This document shows, one piece after another, positions 57,297 through 64,000 of a DNA stretch of 64,000 nucleotides. Source of the DNA: Oenococcus sp. UCMA 16435. Its GTDB lineage: Bacteria > Bacillota > Bacilli > Lactobacillales > Lactobacillaceae. Where the stretch lies: the NCBI GenBank assembly GCA_004010835.2, contig CP030868.2:1962465-2026464 (forward strand). Reading direction: 5' to 3'. The position numbers were made by a program, and so were the translations under genes. The stretch's first letter is position 1. The number at the start of each line of letters is the position of its first letter. The notes below the pieces were generated by a model. It did no database searches. It was not told the DNA's origin and saw only the letters and a list, made by a program, of their open reading frames with translations.

Positions 57297-57416
57297 GCAG
57301 GTATATCGTCGGATAATGGCTGACAGTTTCTACCCAACACCAATGTTGGACTATCTGTAGATGTCTTTTTTTGGCGTCTGCAGTGACTCTTGAAGCTTTC
57401 TGCGGATGCCTTTTTG
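57297..57416 (+). ncRNA. Guanine (purine) riboswitch controlling guaB
   Basis: The aptamer spans 57297-57358. P1 is GCAGGTA/TATCTGT, P2 GTCGG/CTGAC with a seven-base loop, and P3 CCAAC/GTTGG, with the invariant GTTTCTACC. The specificity base equivalent to C74 is C57351, so guanine (or hypoxanthine) is the ligand, not adenine. CTGTAGATGTC (57355-57365) can pair with GGCGTCTGCAG (57373-57383) as antiterminator. That same segment pairs with CTGCGGATGCC (57400-57410) as an 11-bp terminator before TTTTT. Guanine should switch guaB off. Confidence 0.93.
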
Positions 57417-57439
57417 TATGAATAGAGACGAGGATAAAG

Positions 57440-58588
57440 ATGACAGATTTTTCAAATAAATATACTAAACTCGGTTTGACTTTTGACGATGTTTTACTTA
57501 TTCCGGCGAAATCGGAAGTAACCCCTGATCAGGTTCAACTGGGAACCGATTTGACACCGAGCCTGCATTTAAATATTCCGATTTTAAGCGCTGCAATGGA
57601 TACAGTTACTGAAAGTCCTATGGCAATTCAATTAGCTTTAAATGGCGGCCTGGGTGTCATCCATAAAAACATGCTGTCTGTCGATCAGGCTAAAGAAGTA
57701 TCCAAGGTTAAACAGGCTGTAATTGATTTTGATAAATATCCGGACGCTGCTACTGATGAACACGGAAGATTAATCGTAGCCGCTGGTGTTGGCGTTACTA
57801 ATGACACCCTTGATCGAGTTAAGGATTTAGTAGAAGCAGGTGCCGATGCAATTATTGTTGATTCTGCCCATGGACATTCAGAAGGCGTCCTAAGAAAAAT
57901 CAGAGAAATTCGTGAAACATATCCTACTCTGAATATTATTGGCGGCAACATAGCTACTGGAACTGGCGCCCAAGCAATTTTTGAGGCCGGTGCCGATGTT
58001 GCAAAAGTTGGCATTGGTCCTGGATCGATTTGCACAACCCGCGTTGTTGCGGGTGTTGGCGTTCCACAGATTACGGCAATCACCGATGCTGCTGAAGTTG
58101 CTTCTAATTATAAAAAAACAATCATCGCCGATGGCGGTGCCAAGTGGTCTGGAGATATCGTTAAAGCGATTGCAGCTGGTGGAAATGCTGTCATGCTTGG
58201 ATCAATGCTTGCCGGGACCCAAGAAGCTCCTGGTGAAGTAATCGTTGGTGAAGATGGCAATAAATATAAGACCTATCGTGGCATGGGCTCGATGGCTGCT
58301 ATGCAAAACGGTTCCAAGGACCGTTATTTCCAAGGCGAAGTTAAAGAGGTCAATAAATTGGTTCCTGAAGGAATTGAAGCCGTTACTGCTTACAAAGGGA
58401 CCGTTGATCATGTTATTTTTGAAGATTTAGGCGGTTTAAGGGCTGGCATGGGCTATACCGGATCGGCAACTGTTAAAGATTTGATTGAAAAGGCACAATT
58501 TGTCAGAATTACCAATGCTGGTTTGGTTGAATCCCATCCGCATGATGTTCATATAACTAAGCAAGCTCCAAATTACGTCCGCGTATGA
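57440..58588 (+). CDS. guaB: IMP dehydrogenase, CBS-less form
   Basis: A 382-residue enzyme that oxidises IMP to XMP with NAD, the first step to GMP. The catalytic Cys198 lies in GPGSICTTR, and the flap [11 protein letters not shown] is intact. It lacks the two CBS domains (about 110 residues) that most IMP dehydrogenases carry: KEVSKVK runs almost directly into the second half of the barrel. CBS-less IMPDHs are known in lactobacilli. The barrel is complete, so this is not a broken gene. GMP reductase is a less likely reading. GAGG precedes ATG 57440. Confidence 0.9.
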   Translation: MTDFSNKYTKLGLTFDDVLLIPAKSEVTPDQVQLGTDLTPSLHLNIPILSAAMDTVTESPMAIQLALNGGLGVIHKNMLSVDQAKEVSKVKQAVIDFDKYPDAATDEHGRLIVAAGVGVTNDTLDRVKDLVEAGADAIIVDSAHGHSEGVLRKIREIRETYPTLNIIGGNIATGTGAQAIFEAGADVAKVGIGPGSICTTRVVAGVGVPQITAITDAAEVASNYKKTIIADGGAKWSGDIVKAIAAGGNAVMLGSMLAGTQEAPGEVIVGEDGNKYKTYRGMGSMAAMQNGSKDRYFQGEVKEVNKLVPEGIEAVTAYKGTVDHVIFEDLGGLRAGMGYTGSATVKDLIEKAQFVRITNAGLVESHPHDVHITKQAPNYVRV

Positions 58589-58598
58589 TAATGTTCGT
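58589..58598 (-). promoter_or_regulatory. PurR-box-like sequence after guaB
   Basis: The minus strand reads ACGAACATTA, identical to the Bacillus half-site consensus, starting right after the guaB stop codon. It may control purA-purB-hpt-guaA. No paired inverted site was found. Confidence 0.45.
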
Positions 58599-58614
58599 GT
58601 TCTAATCGCATATA

Positions 58615-58647
58615 GTAAAACACGTCGAGGACAACGACGTGTTTTTA
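58615..58647 (+). terminator. Terminator between guaB and purA
   Basis: AAAACACGTCG, loop AGGACAA and CGACGTGTTTTT form a strong intrinsic terminator, 29 bases after the guaB stop and about 30 before purA. It should cut most read-through from guaB. Confidence 0.9.
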
Positions 58648-58675
58648 TTAATATTTAGGAACTTAGGAGAATTTC

Positions 58676-59986
58676 ATGGCGGGAATTGTCGTAGTTGGCT
58701 CCCAATGGGGAGACGAAGGAAAAGGAAAGATTGTTGATTTATTGTGTCAAACAGCTGACGTAGTCGTCAGGTATCAGGGCGGAGACAACGCTGGACACAC
58801 GGTTTATCACCAAAACGAAAAATTTGAGTTGTCTTCTTTACCGGTTGCAATCATTAATCCAAATCATTTAGCCGTAATTGGCAATGGAGAAGTGGTTAAT
58901 CCGAAGGCTCTTTTACTGGAGATGAAGATGTTGGCCGAACGTGGTCTTGATCTATCTGGATTAAGGATTTCCGATCGGGCTCACGTTATTATGCCTTATC
59001 ATATTGCTTTAGACGCACTTTGCGAGCAGGCTAGTGGGGGAAGAATCGGTACGACTAAAAAAGGAATCGGACCGACTTATGCAGATAAAATTAATCGTCG
59101 GGGGATTCGGATGGTCGATTTAGTTGATCCGAAATCTTTTGCCGAAGTATTAAAAGAATTTTTACCTGAAAAAAATAATGAAATTACCAAACTTTATGGT
59201 GGCCAAGCTTTTGATTTCCAGACTATTTATGATGAATATGTTGAATATGGTCGCCAGTTAGCAAAGTATGTGACCGATACAACTGTTTTACTTGATAAAT
59301 TATCTCAGGAAGGTAAACGGATTATTTTTGAAGGAGCTCAGGGAATTATGCTTGATATTGATCACGGCACTTATCCATATGTGACTTCTTCGAATCCGGT
59401 AGGCGGCGGCGCAGCTGTCGGTAGTGGGACTGGTCCGAATAAAATCAACCAAGTTATCGGAGTTGTTAAGGCTTATACTTCGCGTGTCGGAGAAGGTCCT
59501 TTCCCAACTGAATTAAAGAACGAAATTGGCGATAAAATTCGTGAAACCGGCCATGAATATGGCGTGATCACCAAACGTCCGCGCCGGATCGGCTGGCTTG
59601 ATGCAGTAGCTTTGCGGCATTCTGTTTTAGTAGCTGGAATCACACAATTGTCAATCAATTCACTGGATGTTTTATCTGGATTAAAAGAAATTAAAATTGC
59701 CACCGCTTATCAAGTCGATGGTCAAAAATTGGATCATTTTCCAGCTAATCTACGAATTCTGGAAAAAGCTGTTCCGATTTATGAGACGATTCCGGGCTGG
59801 TCTGAAGATATTAGTGGGATTGAACACCGCCAGGATTTGCCTGCCAGTGTTCAGAATTATTTGAATCGGATCGAAGATTTGTTAAAAACACCAATCTTGG
59901 CTTTTGCTGTTGGCCCTCATGCCGAACAGACTCATTTGCTTAGAGACCCTTGGTCGGAAAATAAGGAGGTTTTGCACACGATATGA
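58676..59986 (+). CDS. purA: Adenylosuccinate synthetase PurA
   Basis: A 436-residue GTP-dependent ligase that joins aspartate to IMP, the first step to AMP. The P-loop [14 protein letters not shown] is at residues 8-21, [10 protein letters not shown] forms the IMP site, and later [14 protein letters not shown] is a family signature. GGAG precedes ATG 58676. It starts the purA-purB-hpt-guaA group, with purB overlapping by 4 bases. The terminator upstream and the PurR-box-like site suggest it has its own control. Confidence 0.97.
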   Translation: MAGIVVVGSQWGDEGKGKIVDLLCQTADVVVRYQGGDNAGHTVYHQNEKFELSSLPVAIINPNHLAVIGNGEVVNPKALLLEMKMLAERGLDLSGLRISDRAHVIMPYHIALDALCEQASGGRIGTTKKGIGPTYADKINRRGIRMVDLVDPKSFAEVLKEFLPEKNNEITKLYGGQAFDFQTIYDEYVEYGRQLAKYVTDTTVLLDKLSQEGKRIIFEGAQGIMLDIDHGTYPYVTSSNPVGGGAAVGSGTGPNKINQVIGVVKAYTSRVGEGPFPTELKNEIGDKIRETGHEYGVITKRPRRIGWLDAVALRHSVLVAGITQLSINSLDVLSGLKEIKIATAYQVDGQKLDHFPANLRILEKAVPIYETIPGWSEDISGIEHRQDLPASVQNYLNRIEDLLKTPILAFAVGPHAEQTHLLRDPWSENKEVLHTI

Positions 59987-61284
59987 TTGATCGCTATACA
60001 AAACGTGAAATGGGTGCAATTTGGGCACTGAAAAATCAATACCAAACTTGGTTGGAAGTTGAAATAGCTGTTGATCAGGCTTGGGCAAATTTTGGCAAAA
60101 TTCCTCAGGCCGACGTTGACGCAATTAAAGATAAGGCGTCTTTTGACGTTGACCGGATCGCCGAAATTGAGGCAAAGACACATCACGATGTCGTTGCTTT
60201 CACCCGCGATGTTTCCGAATCGCTTGGTTCGGAAAAACGCTGGATTCACTTTGGCCTGACCTCGACTGATGTTGTTGACACAGCCCAGGGGCTCCGTTTG
60301 AAACAGGCCAATAAAATTATTAAAAATGATTTACTTGTTTACCTGGCCCAGATTAAAGAAATGGTACTTAAATATAAGACTACTGTCATGATGGGAAGAA
60401 CACATGGCGTTCATGCCGAACCAACAAGCTTTGGTTTGGTTTTGGCTCGTTATTATGAAGAAACCAAACGGAATATCGAACGTTTCGATCGAACTTCAAA
60501 AGCAGTTGAGACTGGTAAACTGTCTGGTGCTGTCGGCACATTTGCTAATGTACCGATGGAAGTTGAAGAAGACGCCATGAAACAGCTGGGATTGACAGCT
60601 CAACCAATTGGATCACAAGTTTTACCACGTGATCTTCATGCTGATTACATTAACTGCATTGCTTTGATTGCCACCGGTATTGAAAACTTCGCCACAGAAA
60701 TTCGTGGCCTCCAACGTTCGGAAATACATGAAGTTGAAGAAAATTTTGCGGCTGGTCAAAAAGGTTCTTCGGCAATGCCACATAAAAGAAATCCAATTGG
60801 ATCGGAAAATATGACCGGTCTAGCAAGAGTTATTCGTGGGCATATGGAAACAGCTATGGAAAATATAACTTTATGGCATGAAAGAGATATTTCTCATTCT
60901 TCAGCTGAACGGATAATCCTTCCCGACACAACGATTTTAATTGATTATATGCTTCAACGTTTTACAAATATTTTAAATGGTTTGGCTGTTTTTCCAGAAA
61001 CAATGAAAAATAATATGAAAAAAACATACGGTTTGATTTATTCACAGCGTCTGCTTTTGAAATTAATCAATAAAGGAATGAGTAGGGAAGAATCTTATGA
61101 TACTGTTCAGCCATTGACGGCTCGTTCTTGGGACGAACATCTCATGTTTAAGGATTTGGTAGAAAAGGATCCATTGATTAGTTCAAAACTCAGTCAAGCG
61201 GAAATTGATGATGCTTTTGATTATCACTACCATTTGAGAAATGTTGATAAAATTTATGCACGACTGGGATTGGAGGAAGCATGA
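59983..61284 (+). CDS. purB: Adenylosuccinate lyase PurB
   Basis: A 433-residue lyase of the aspartase/fumarase superfamily that acts twice: SAICAR to AICAR in IMP synthesis, and adenylosuccinate to AMP. The superfamily signature [17 protein letters not shown] (about residues 264-280) and the catalytic His in [10 protein letters not shown] and [10 protein letters not shown] are present. It overlaps purA and hpt by 4 bases each, so the three are translated together. Confidence 0.97.
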   Translation: MIDRYTKREMGAIWALKNQYQTWLEVEIAVDQAWANFGKIPQADVDAIKDKASFDVDRIAEIEAKTHHDVVAFTRDVSESLGSEKRWIHFGLTSTDVVDTAQGLRLKQANKIIKNDLLVYLAQIKEMVLKYKTTVMMGRTHGVHAEPTSFGLVLARYYEETKRNIERFDRTSKAVETGKLSGAVGTFANVPMEVEEDAMKQLGLTAQPIGSQVLPRDLHADYINCIALIATGIENFATEIRGLQRSEIHEVEENFAAGQKGSSAMPHKRNPIGSENMTGLARVIRGHMETAMENITLWHERDISHSSAERIILPDTTILIDYMLQRFTNILNGLAVFPETMKNNMKKTYGLIYSQRLLLKLINKGMSREESYDTVQPLTARSWDEHLMFKDLVEKDPLISSKLSQAEIDDAFDYHYHLRNVDKIYARLGLEEA

Positions 61285-61844
61285 ATGCATTAGTTAGTCA
61301 TCCTGCCATTAAAGGTGTTTTGGCTACGGAAACAGATATCTCGGCAGTTGTTCAACGAATTGCCGACCAGTTGGATGCCAAGTTTTCTCAATCGAGTCAG
61401 CGGCCCCTGTTTATTTCAGTATTAAAAGGGGCGGCGATTTTTACGACTGATCTACTGAGAAAAATGACTCTGGATGTGGATCTGGATTATATTGACGTTA
61501 AATCTTATAATCATGCCCAATCAACCGGCAATATCCGCGTTACACATGATGTCGATACAGATTTGACTGATCGTGACGTCGTGGTTGTTGATGAGATTGT
61601 GGATACCGGTCGGACGATGAAGTGGCTGACAGATTACTTCAAATTAAAGGGTGCTAGATCAGTTACGACGGTTGTTTTAACGGATAAAAAAGATGCCCGG
61701 ATTTTAGATGTCGAGATTGATTTTACCGGTATTCAGGTTCCTAATGAATTTTTGGTTGGCTATGGCATGGATTACAATAGTTATTTTCGCAATCTTCCCG
61801 TGATTGCAGTTATCGATACAAATAAATTGGATACGATTAAATAA
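61281..61844 (+). CDS. hpt: Hypoxanthine-guanine phosphoribosyltransferase
   Basis: A 187-residue salvage enzyme that converts hypoxanthine or guanine with PRPP to IMP or GMP. The PRPP loop [17 protein letters not shown] lies at about residues 97-113, with the catalytic Asp inside. GGAGG before the ATG and a 4-base overlap with purB put it in the operon. With the guanine riboswitch it links salvage to de novo control. Hpt is often found near tilS-ftsH instead, so this place in a purine block is a variation. Confidence 0.93.
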   Translation: MNALVSHPAIKGVLATETDISAVVQRIADQLDAKFSQSSQRPLFISVLKGAAIFTTDLLRKMTLDVDLDYIDVKSYNHAQSTGNIRVTHDVDTDLTDRDVVVVDEIVDTGRTMKWLTDYFKLKGARSVTTVVLTDKKDARILDVEIDFTGIQVPNEFLVGYGMDYNSYFRNLPVIAVIDTNKLDTIK

Positions 61845-61845
61845 A

Positions 61846-63399
61846 ATGATAGAACTTGAAAAAAAATATGATAAGATCCTTGTCCTTGATTACGGTAGCC
61901 AATATAATCAGCTGATTACTCGCCGAATTCGCGAGTTTGGAGTTTTTTCAGAGCTAAAATCAAGAAAAATGACAATTGACGAAATTAAGGATTATGCTCC
62001 AAAAGCAATAATTCTTTCCGGCGGACCAAAATCAGTTTATGCCGATGACGCTTTTACGATTGATCCGGAGATTTTTAAATTGGGAATCCCGATTCTTGGT
62101 GTTTGTTACGGTATGCAGTTAATGGCCTATGTTTTACCTGGCGGAAAGGTTCTTCCTAATAACGGCAATGGCGAATTTGGTCAGGCTGCTCTGCATTTTG
62201 ATGAAAATTCGCTTTTGTTTGCTAAGACGCCGGAAGGACAGAAAGTACTGATGAGCCATGGCGACTCGGTTGAAGCGGTACCGGAAGGTTTTGTCGTTGC
62301 TGCCAAGACAAACAAGACCAAAATTGCCGCTATTGCCGATGATGATAAGAAACTTTATGGTGTCCAGTTTCATGCCGAGACGACCTTATCCGAGTACGGG
62401 AATCAAATTTTAAAGAACTTTGTTTTTGAAATCGCTCGGTGTCAAGCGAATTGGCAAATGAAAGATTTTATCAATGACCAAATTGAGAAAATCCGCGCCG
62501 AGGTTGGCAATAAAAAAGTTCTTTTAGGTTTATCGGGTGGGGTTGATTCTTCTGTGGTGGCTGTTTTGCTCCACAAGGCGATTGGCCATCAATTGACCTG
62601 CATTTTTGTAGATCATGGTTTATTGAGAAAAAATGAAGCCAAACTGGTAATGGAATCGTTGGCCGGCAAGTTTGGTTTAAACATTATAAAAGTCGATGCT
62701 CAAAAACGTTTTTTGGATAAATTAGAAGGAATTAGCGAACCTGAGCAGAAACGAAAAATCATTGGTAAAGAATTTATCGAGACCTTTAATGATGAGGCGA
62801 AAAAATTGAATGGAATTGATTTTTTGGCTCAGGGAACCCTTTATACAGACGTAATTGAATCCGGGACTGATACTGCCCAAACGATTAAGTCGCATCACAA
62901 TGTTGGCGGTTTGCCAAAGGAAATGCATTTTAAATTAATAGAGCCTTTGCGGACTTTATTTAAGGATGAAGCACGTGAATTAGGCGAAGAATTAGACATG
63001 CCACATGCTTTGGTCTGGCGCCAACCGTTTCCCGGTCCGGGATTAGCAATTCGAATTTTAGGCGAAATTACAGAAGAAAAGTTGGCTGTTGTGCGTAATT
63101 CCGATGCGATTTTGCGTGATGAAATTGCCAAAGCCGGTTTAGAAGATTCGGTTTGGCAGTACTTTACGATTTTGACTGGTCTGCGCTCTGTCGGAGTAAT
63201 GGGCGATGGTCGAACTTATGATTGGACGATTGCCATTCGGGCAATTACTTCCGTCGATGGCATGACAGCTGATTTTGCCAAGCTGCCATGGGATTTGCTG
63301 GGTAAAATTTCTGAACGCATTGTCAACGAAGTTGGTCACATCAACCGCGTAGTCTACGACATTACGAGCAAGCCGCCTGCAACGATCGAGTGGGAATGA
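61846..63399 (+). CDS. guaA: GMP synthase (glutamine-hydrolysing)
   Basis: A 517-residue enzyme that aminates XMP to GMP. The N-terminal class I amidotransferase has catalytic Cys87 in GVCYGMQ and His in QFHAETT. The ATP-pyrophosphatase domain has the P-loop SGGVDSS at 230-236, and the C-terminal dimerisation domain ends [10 protein letters not shown], the conserved tail. ATG 61846 lies one base after hpt; an earlier in-frame ATG at 61804 overlaps hpt without a ribosome site. The 3' end of guaA is a known integration site of mobile islands. Confidence 0.97.
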   Translation: MIELEKKYDKILVLDYGSQYNQLITRRIREFGVFSELKSRKMTIDEIKDYAPKAIILSGGPKSVYADDAFTIDPEIFKLGIPILGVCYGMQLMAYVLPGGKVLPNNGNGEFGQAALHFDENSLLFAKTPEGQKVLMSHGDSVEAVPEGFVVAAKTNKTKIAAIADDDKKLYGVQFHAETTLSEYGNQILKNFVFEIARCQANWQMKDFINDQIEKIRAEVGNKKVLLGLSGGVDSSVVAVLLHKAIGHQLTCIFVDHGLLRKNEAKLVMESLAGKFGLNIIKVDAQKRFLDKLEGISEPEQKRKIIGKEFIETFNDEAKKLNGIDFLAQGTLYTDVIESGTDTAQTIKSHHNVGGLPKEMHFKLIEPLRTLFKDEARELGEELDMPHALVWRQPFPGPGLAIRILGEITEEKLAVVRNSDAILRDEIAKAGLEDSVWQYFTILTGLRSVGVMGDGRTYDWTIAIRAITSVDGMTADFAKLPWDLLGKISERIVNEVGHINRVVYDITSKPPATIEWE

Positions 63400-63400
63400 A

Positions 63401-63495
63401 TTAGACAGGTGGTTTAGGGTAACTTAGGGCTTTTTAGGGGGATTTGAGAGTACTTAAGTGTATTTAAAAAGTAAAACGACTTGTTAAACGACATG
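63401..63495 (+). repeat. Phased TTAGGG repeats and a tandem 12-mer after guaA
   Basis: TTAGGG occurs at 63413, 63424 and 63434 (spacing 11 and 10), with a related TTAGAC at 63401. From 63472 a tandem pair TAAAACGACTTG and TTAAACGACATG (10 of 12 bases equal) follows. Helically phased short repeats next to the guaA 3' end resemble arm-type sites of integrases or operators of an island regulator. The rest of the gap to 63623 is AT-rich with no gene. Confidence 0.4.
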
Positions 63496-63623
63496 GTTGT
63501 TTGTCAAATGTATGCCAAAATGAAATTTTTTAAAAAATTAGTACTTAAATTTTTAATGTATTAAATTACTTATTTCTACAGGTTTTTTATTTTTATAGAT
63601 AGTATTCTAAAAAGAAGGAAAAA

Positions 63624-64000
63624 ATGAGGAAAATTGATTTTCATGTCCATACTTTGTCAACACCAAAAGATGATGCATTTGAATTTTCTCAAGAATGGTT
63701 AACGGAATATATTAATTTCTCTAAATTAGATGCAATTTCAATAACAAATCATAATATATTCGATAAAGATCAATATTTAGAAATACAGAGCAACACTAGT
63801 GCTGTAGTATTTCCAGGAATGGAACTTAGTTTGGAGAATGGTCATGTTAATCTAGTCTTTGATAAAGATGAATCTAGTATAGACAAATTAAAGGACGCTA
63901 GTGACAAAATTCAGCCTCTTCTAAACACTAGTAATGGTCTTTCAGTAAATAAATTCAAAGAAATTTTTAAGTGTTTAGATCCTGGAATAATGATTTTTGA
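63624..64000 (+). CDS. PHP-domain protein, N-terminal part (runs off the window)
   Basis: The first 125 codons of an open frame that continues past the window. AAGAAGGA lies just before ATG 63624. PHP phosphoesterase motifs are clear: His7 and His9 in DFHVHT, Asn42-His43 in SITNHN, Glu67 in FPGMELS and His74 in GHVNLV. PHP domains start polymerase, phosphatase and nuclease enzymes. An N-terminal PHP domain joined to an ATPase is the plan of the Ppl antiphage system and of TrlF-like ATPases, but that half lies outside the window, so the full identity is open. Its place after guaA suggests an accessory island. Confidence 0.75.
   Translation, partial: MRKIDFHVHTLSTPKDDAFEFSQEWLTEYINFSKLDAISITNHNIFDKDQYLEIQSNTSAVVFPGMELSLENGHVNLVFDKDESSIDKLKDASDKIQPLLNTSNGLSVNKFKEIFKCLDPGIMIF

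Noticed and set aside
57440..58588. guaB as a truncated or frameshifted gene
   Set aside because: Although short, the barrel is complete and the active-site Cys and flap are intact; only the CBS insert is missing, as in other lactobacilli.
63413..63439. TTAGGG copies as a telomere-like or CRISPR repeat
   Set aside because: Only three copies with no spacers of constant length; better read as phased protein-binding sites.
1..64000. Prophage, insertion sequence, CRISPR, rRNA or tRNA genes
   Set aside because: No transposase, phage structural gene, repeat-spacer array or rRNA/tRNA sequence was recognised in the window.

Overview
The window reads as a stretch of chromosome from a lactic acid bacterium, most likely Oenococcus (O. 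oeni or a close relative). This rests on an AT-rich Firmicutes gene repertoire, a D-lactate dehydrogenase, a cyclopropane fatty acid synthase, T-box controlled aminoacyl-tRNA synthetases, very cysteine-poor proteins, a DUF3397 gene before mraZ and a CBS-less IMP dehydrogenase. The genus is an inference from gene content; no rRNA gene is present to settle it. No rRNA, tRNA, CRISPR array, insertion sequence or complete prophage was seen.

Region 1 (1-14040) is mostly metabolism, stress and transport: ldhD, a Nudix hydrolase, a divergent TetR regulator and ABC exporter, a DUF308 membrane protein, cfa, a LysR-controlled UbiD/UbiX/LpdD-type decarboxylation operon with its own DASS-type transporter, and an APC amino-acid permease paired with a UspA protein. 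Region 2 (14041-29360) starts with a T-box leader and alaS-ireB-ruvX-yrzB. It continues with a small orphan protein, mecA, coiA, pepF, nadK, an RluD-type synthase, a 6-phosphogluconolactonase, an AI-2E family membrane protein, trmL and ftsK.

Region 3 (29455-45532) is the division and cell wall cluster: DUF3397, mraZ with four phased AAGTGG repeats, rsmH, ftsL, a PASTA-type PBP2x, mraY, murD, murG, divIB, ftsA, ftsZ, sepF, yggT and ylmH, then T-box controlled ileS. No divIVA lies between ylmH and ileS. Region 4 (45578-63399) is the purine block. An eleven-gene operon, purEKCSQLFMNHD, makes IMP. guaB follows behind a guanine riboswitch, then purA-purB-hpt-guaA make AMP and GMP and salvage bases. 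PurR-box-like sequences lie before purE, after guaB and, unexpectedly, between the APC permease and alaS.

Region 5 (63400-64000) leaves the housekeeping backbone. After the 3' end of guaA, a known integration hotspot, come phased TTAGGG repeats, a tandem 12-mer and the start of a PHP-domain gene that runs off the window. This is the best candidate edge of an accessory or defence island. Other notable observations are the loss of zinc-ligand cysteines in both AlaRS (editing site) and IleRS (C-terminal finger), a set of genes with no Shine-Dalgarno and a -10 element almost touching the start codon, and terminators embedded in the coding ends of convergent genes.
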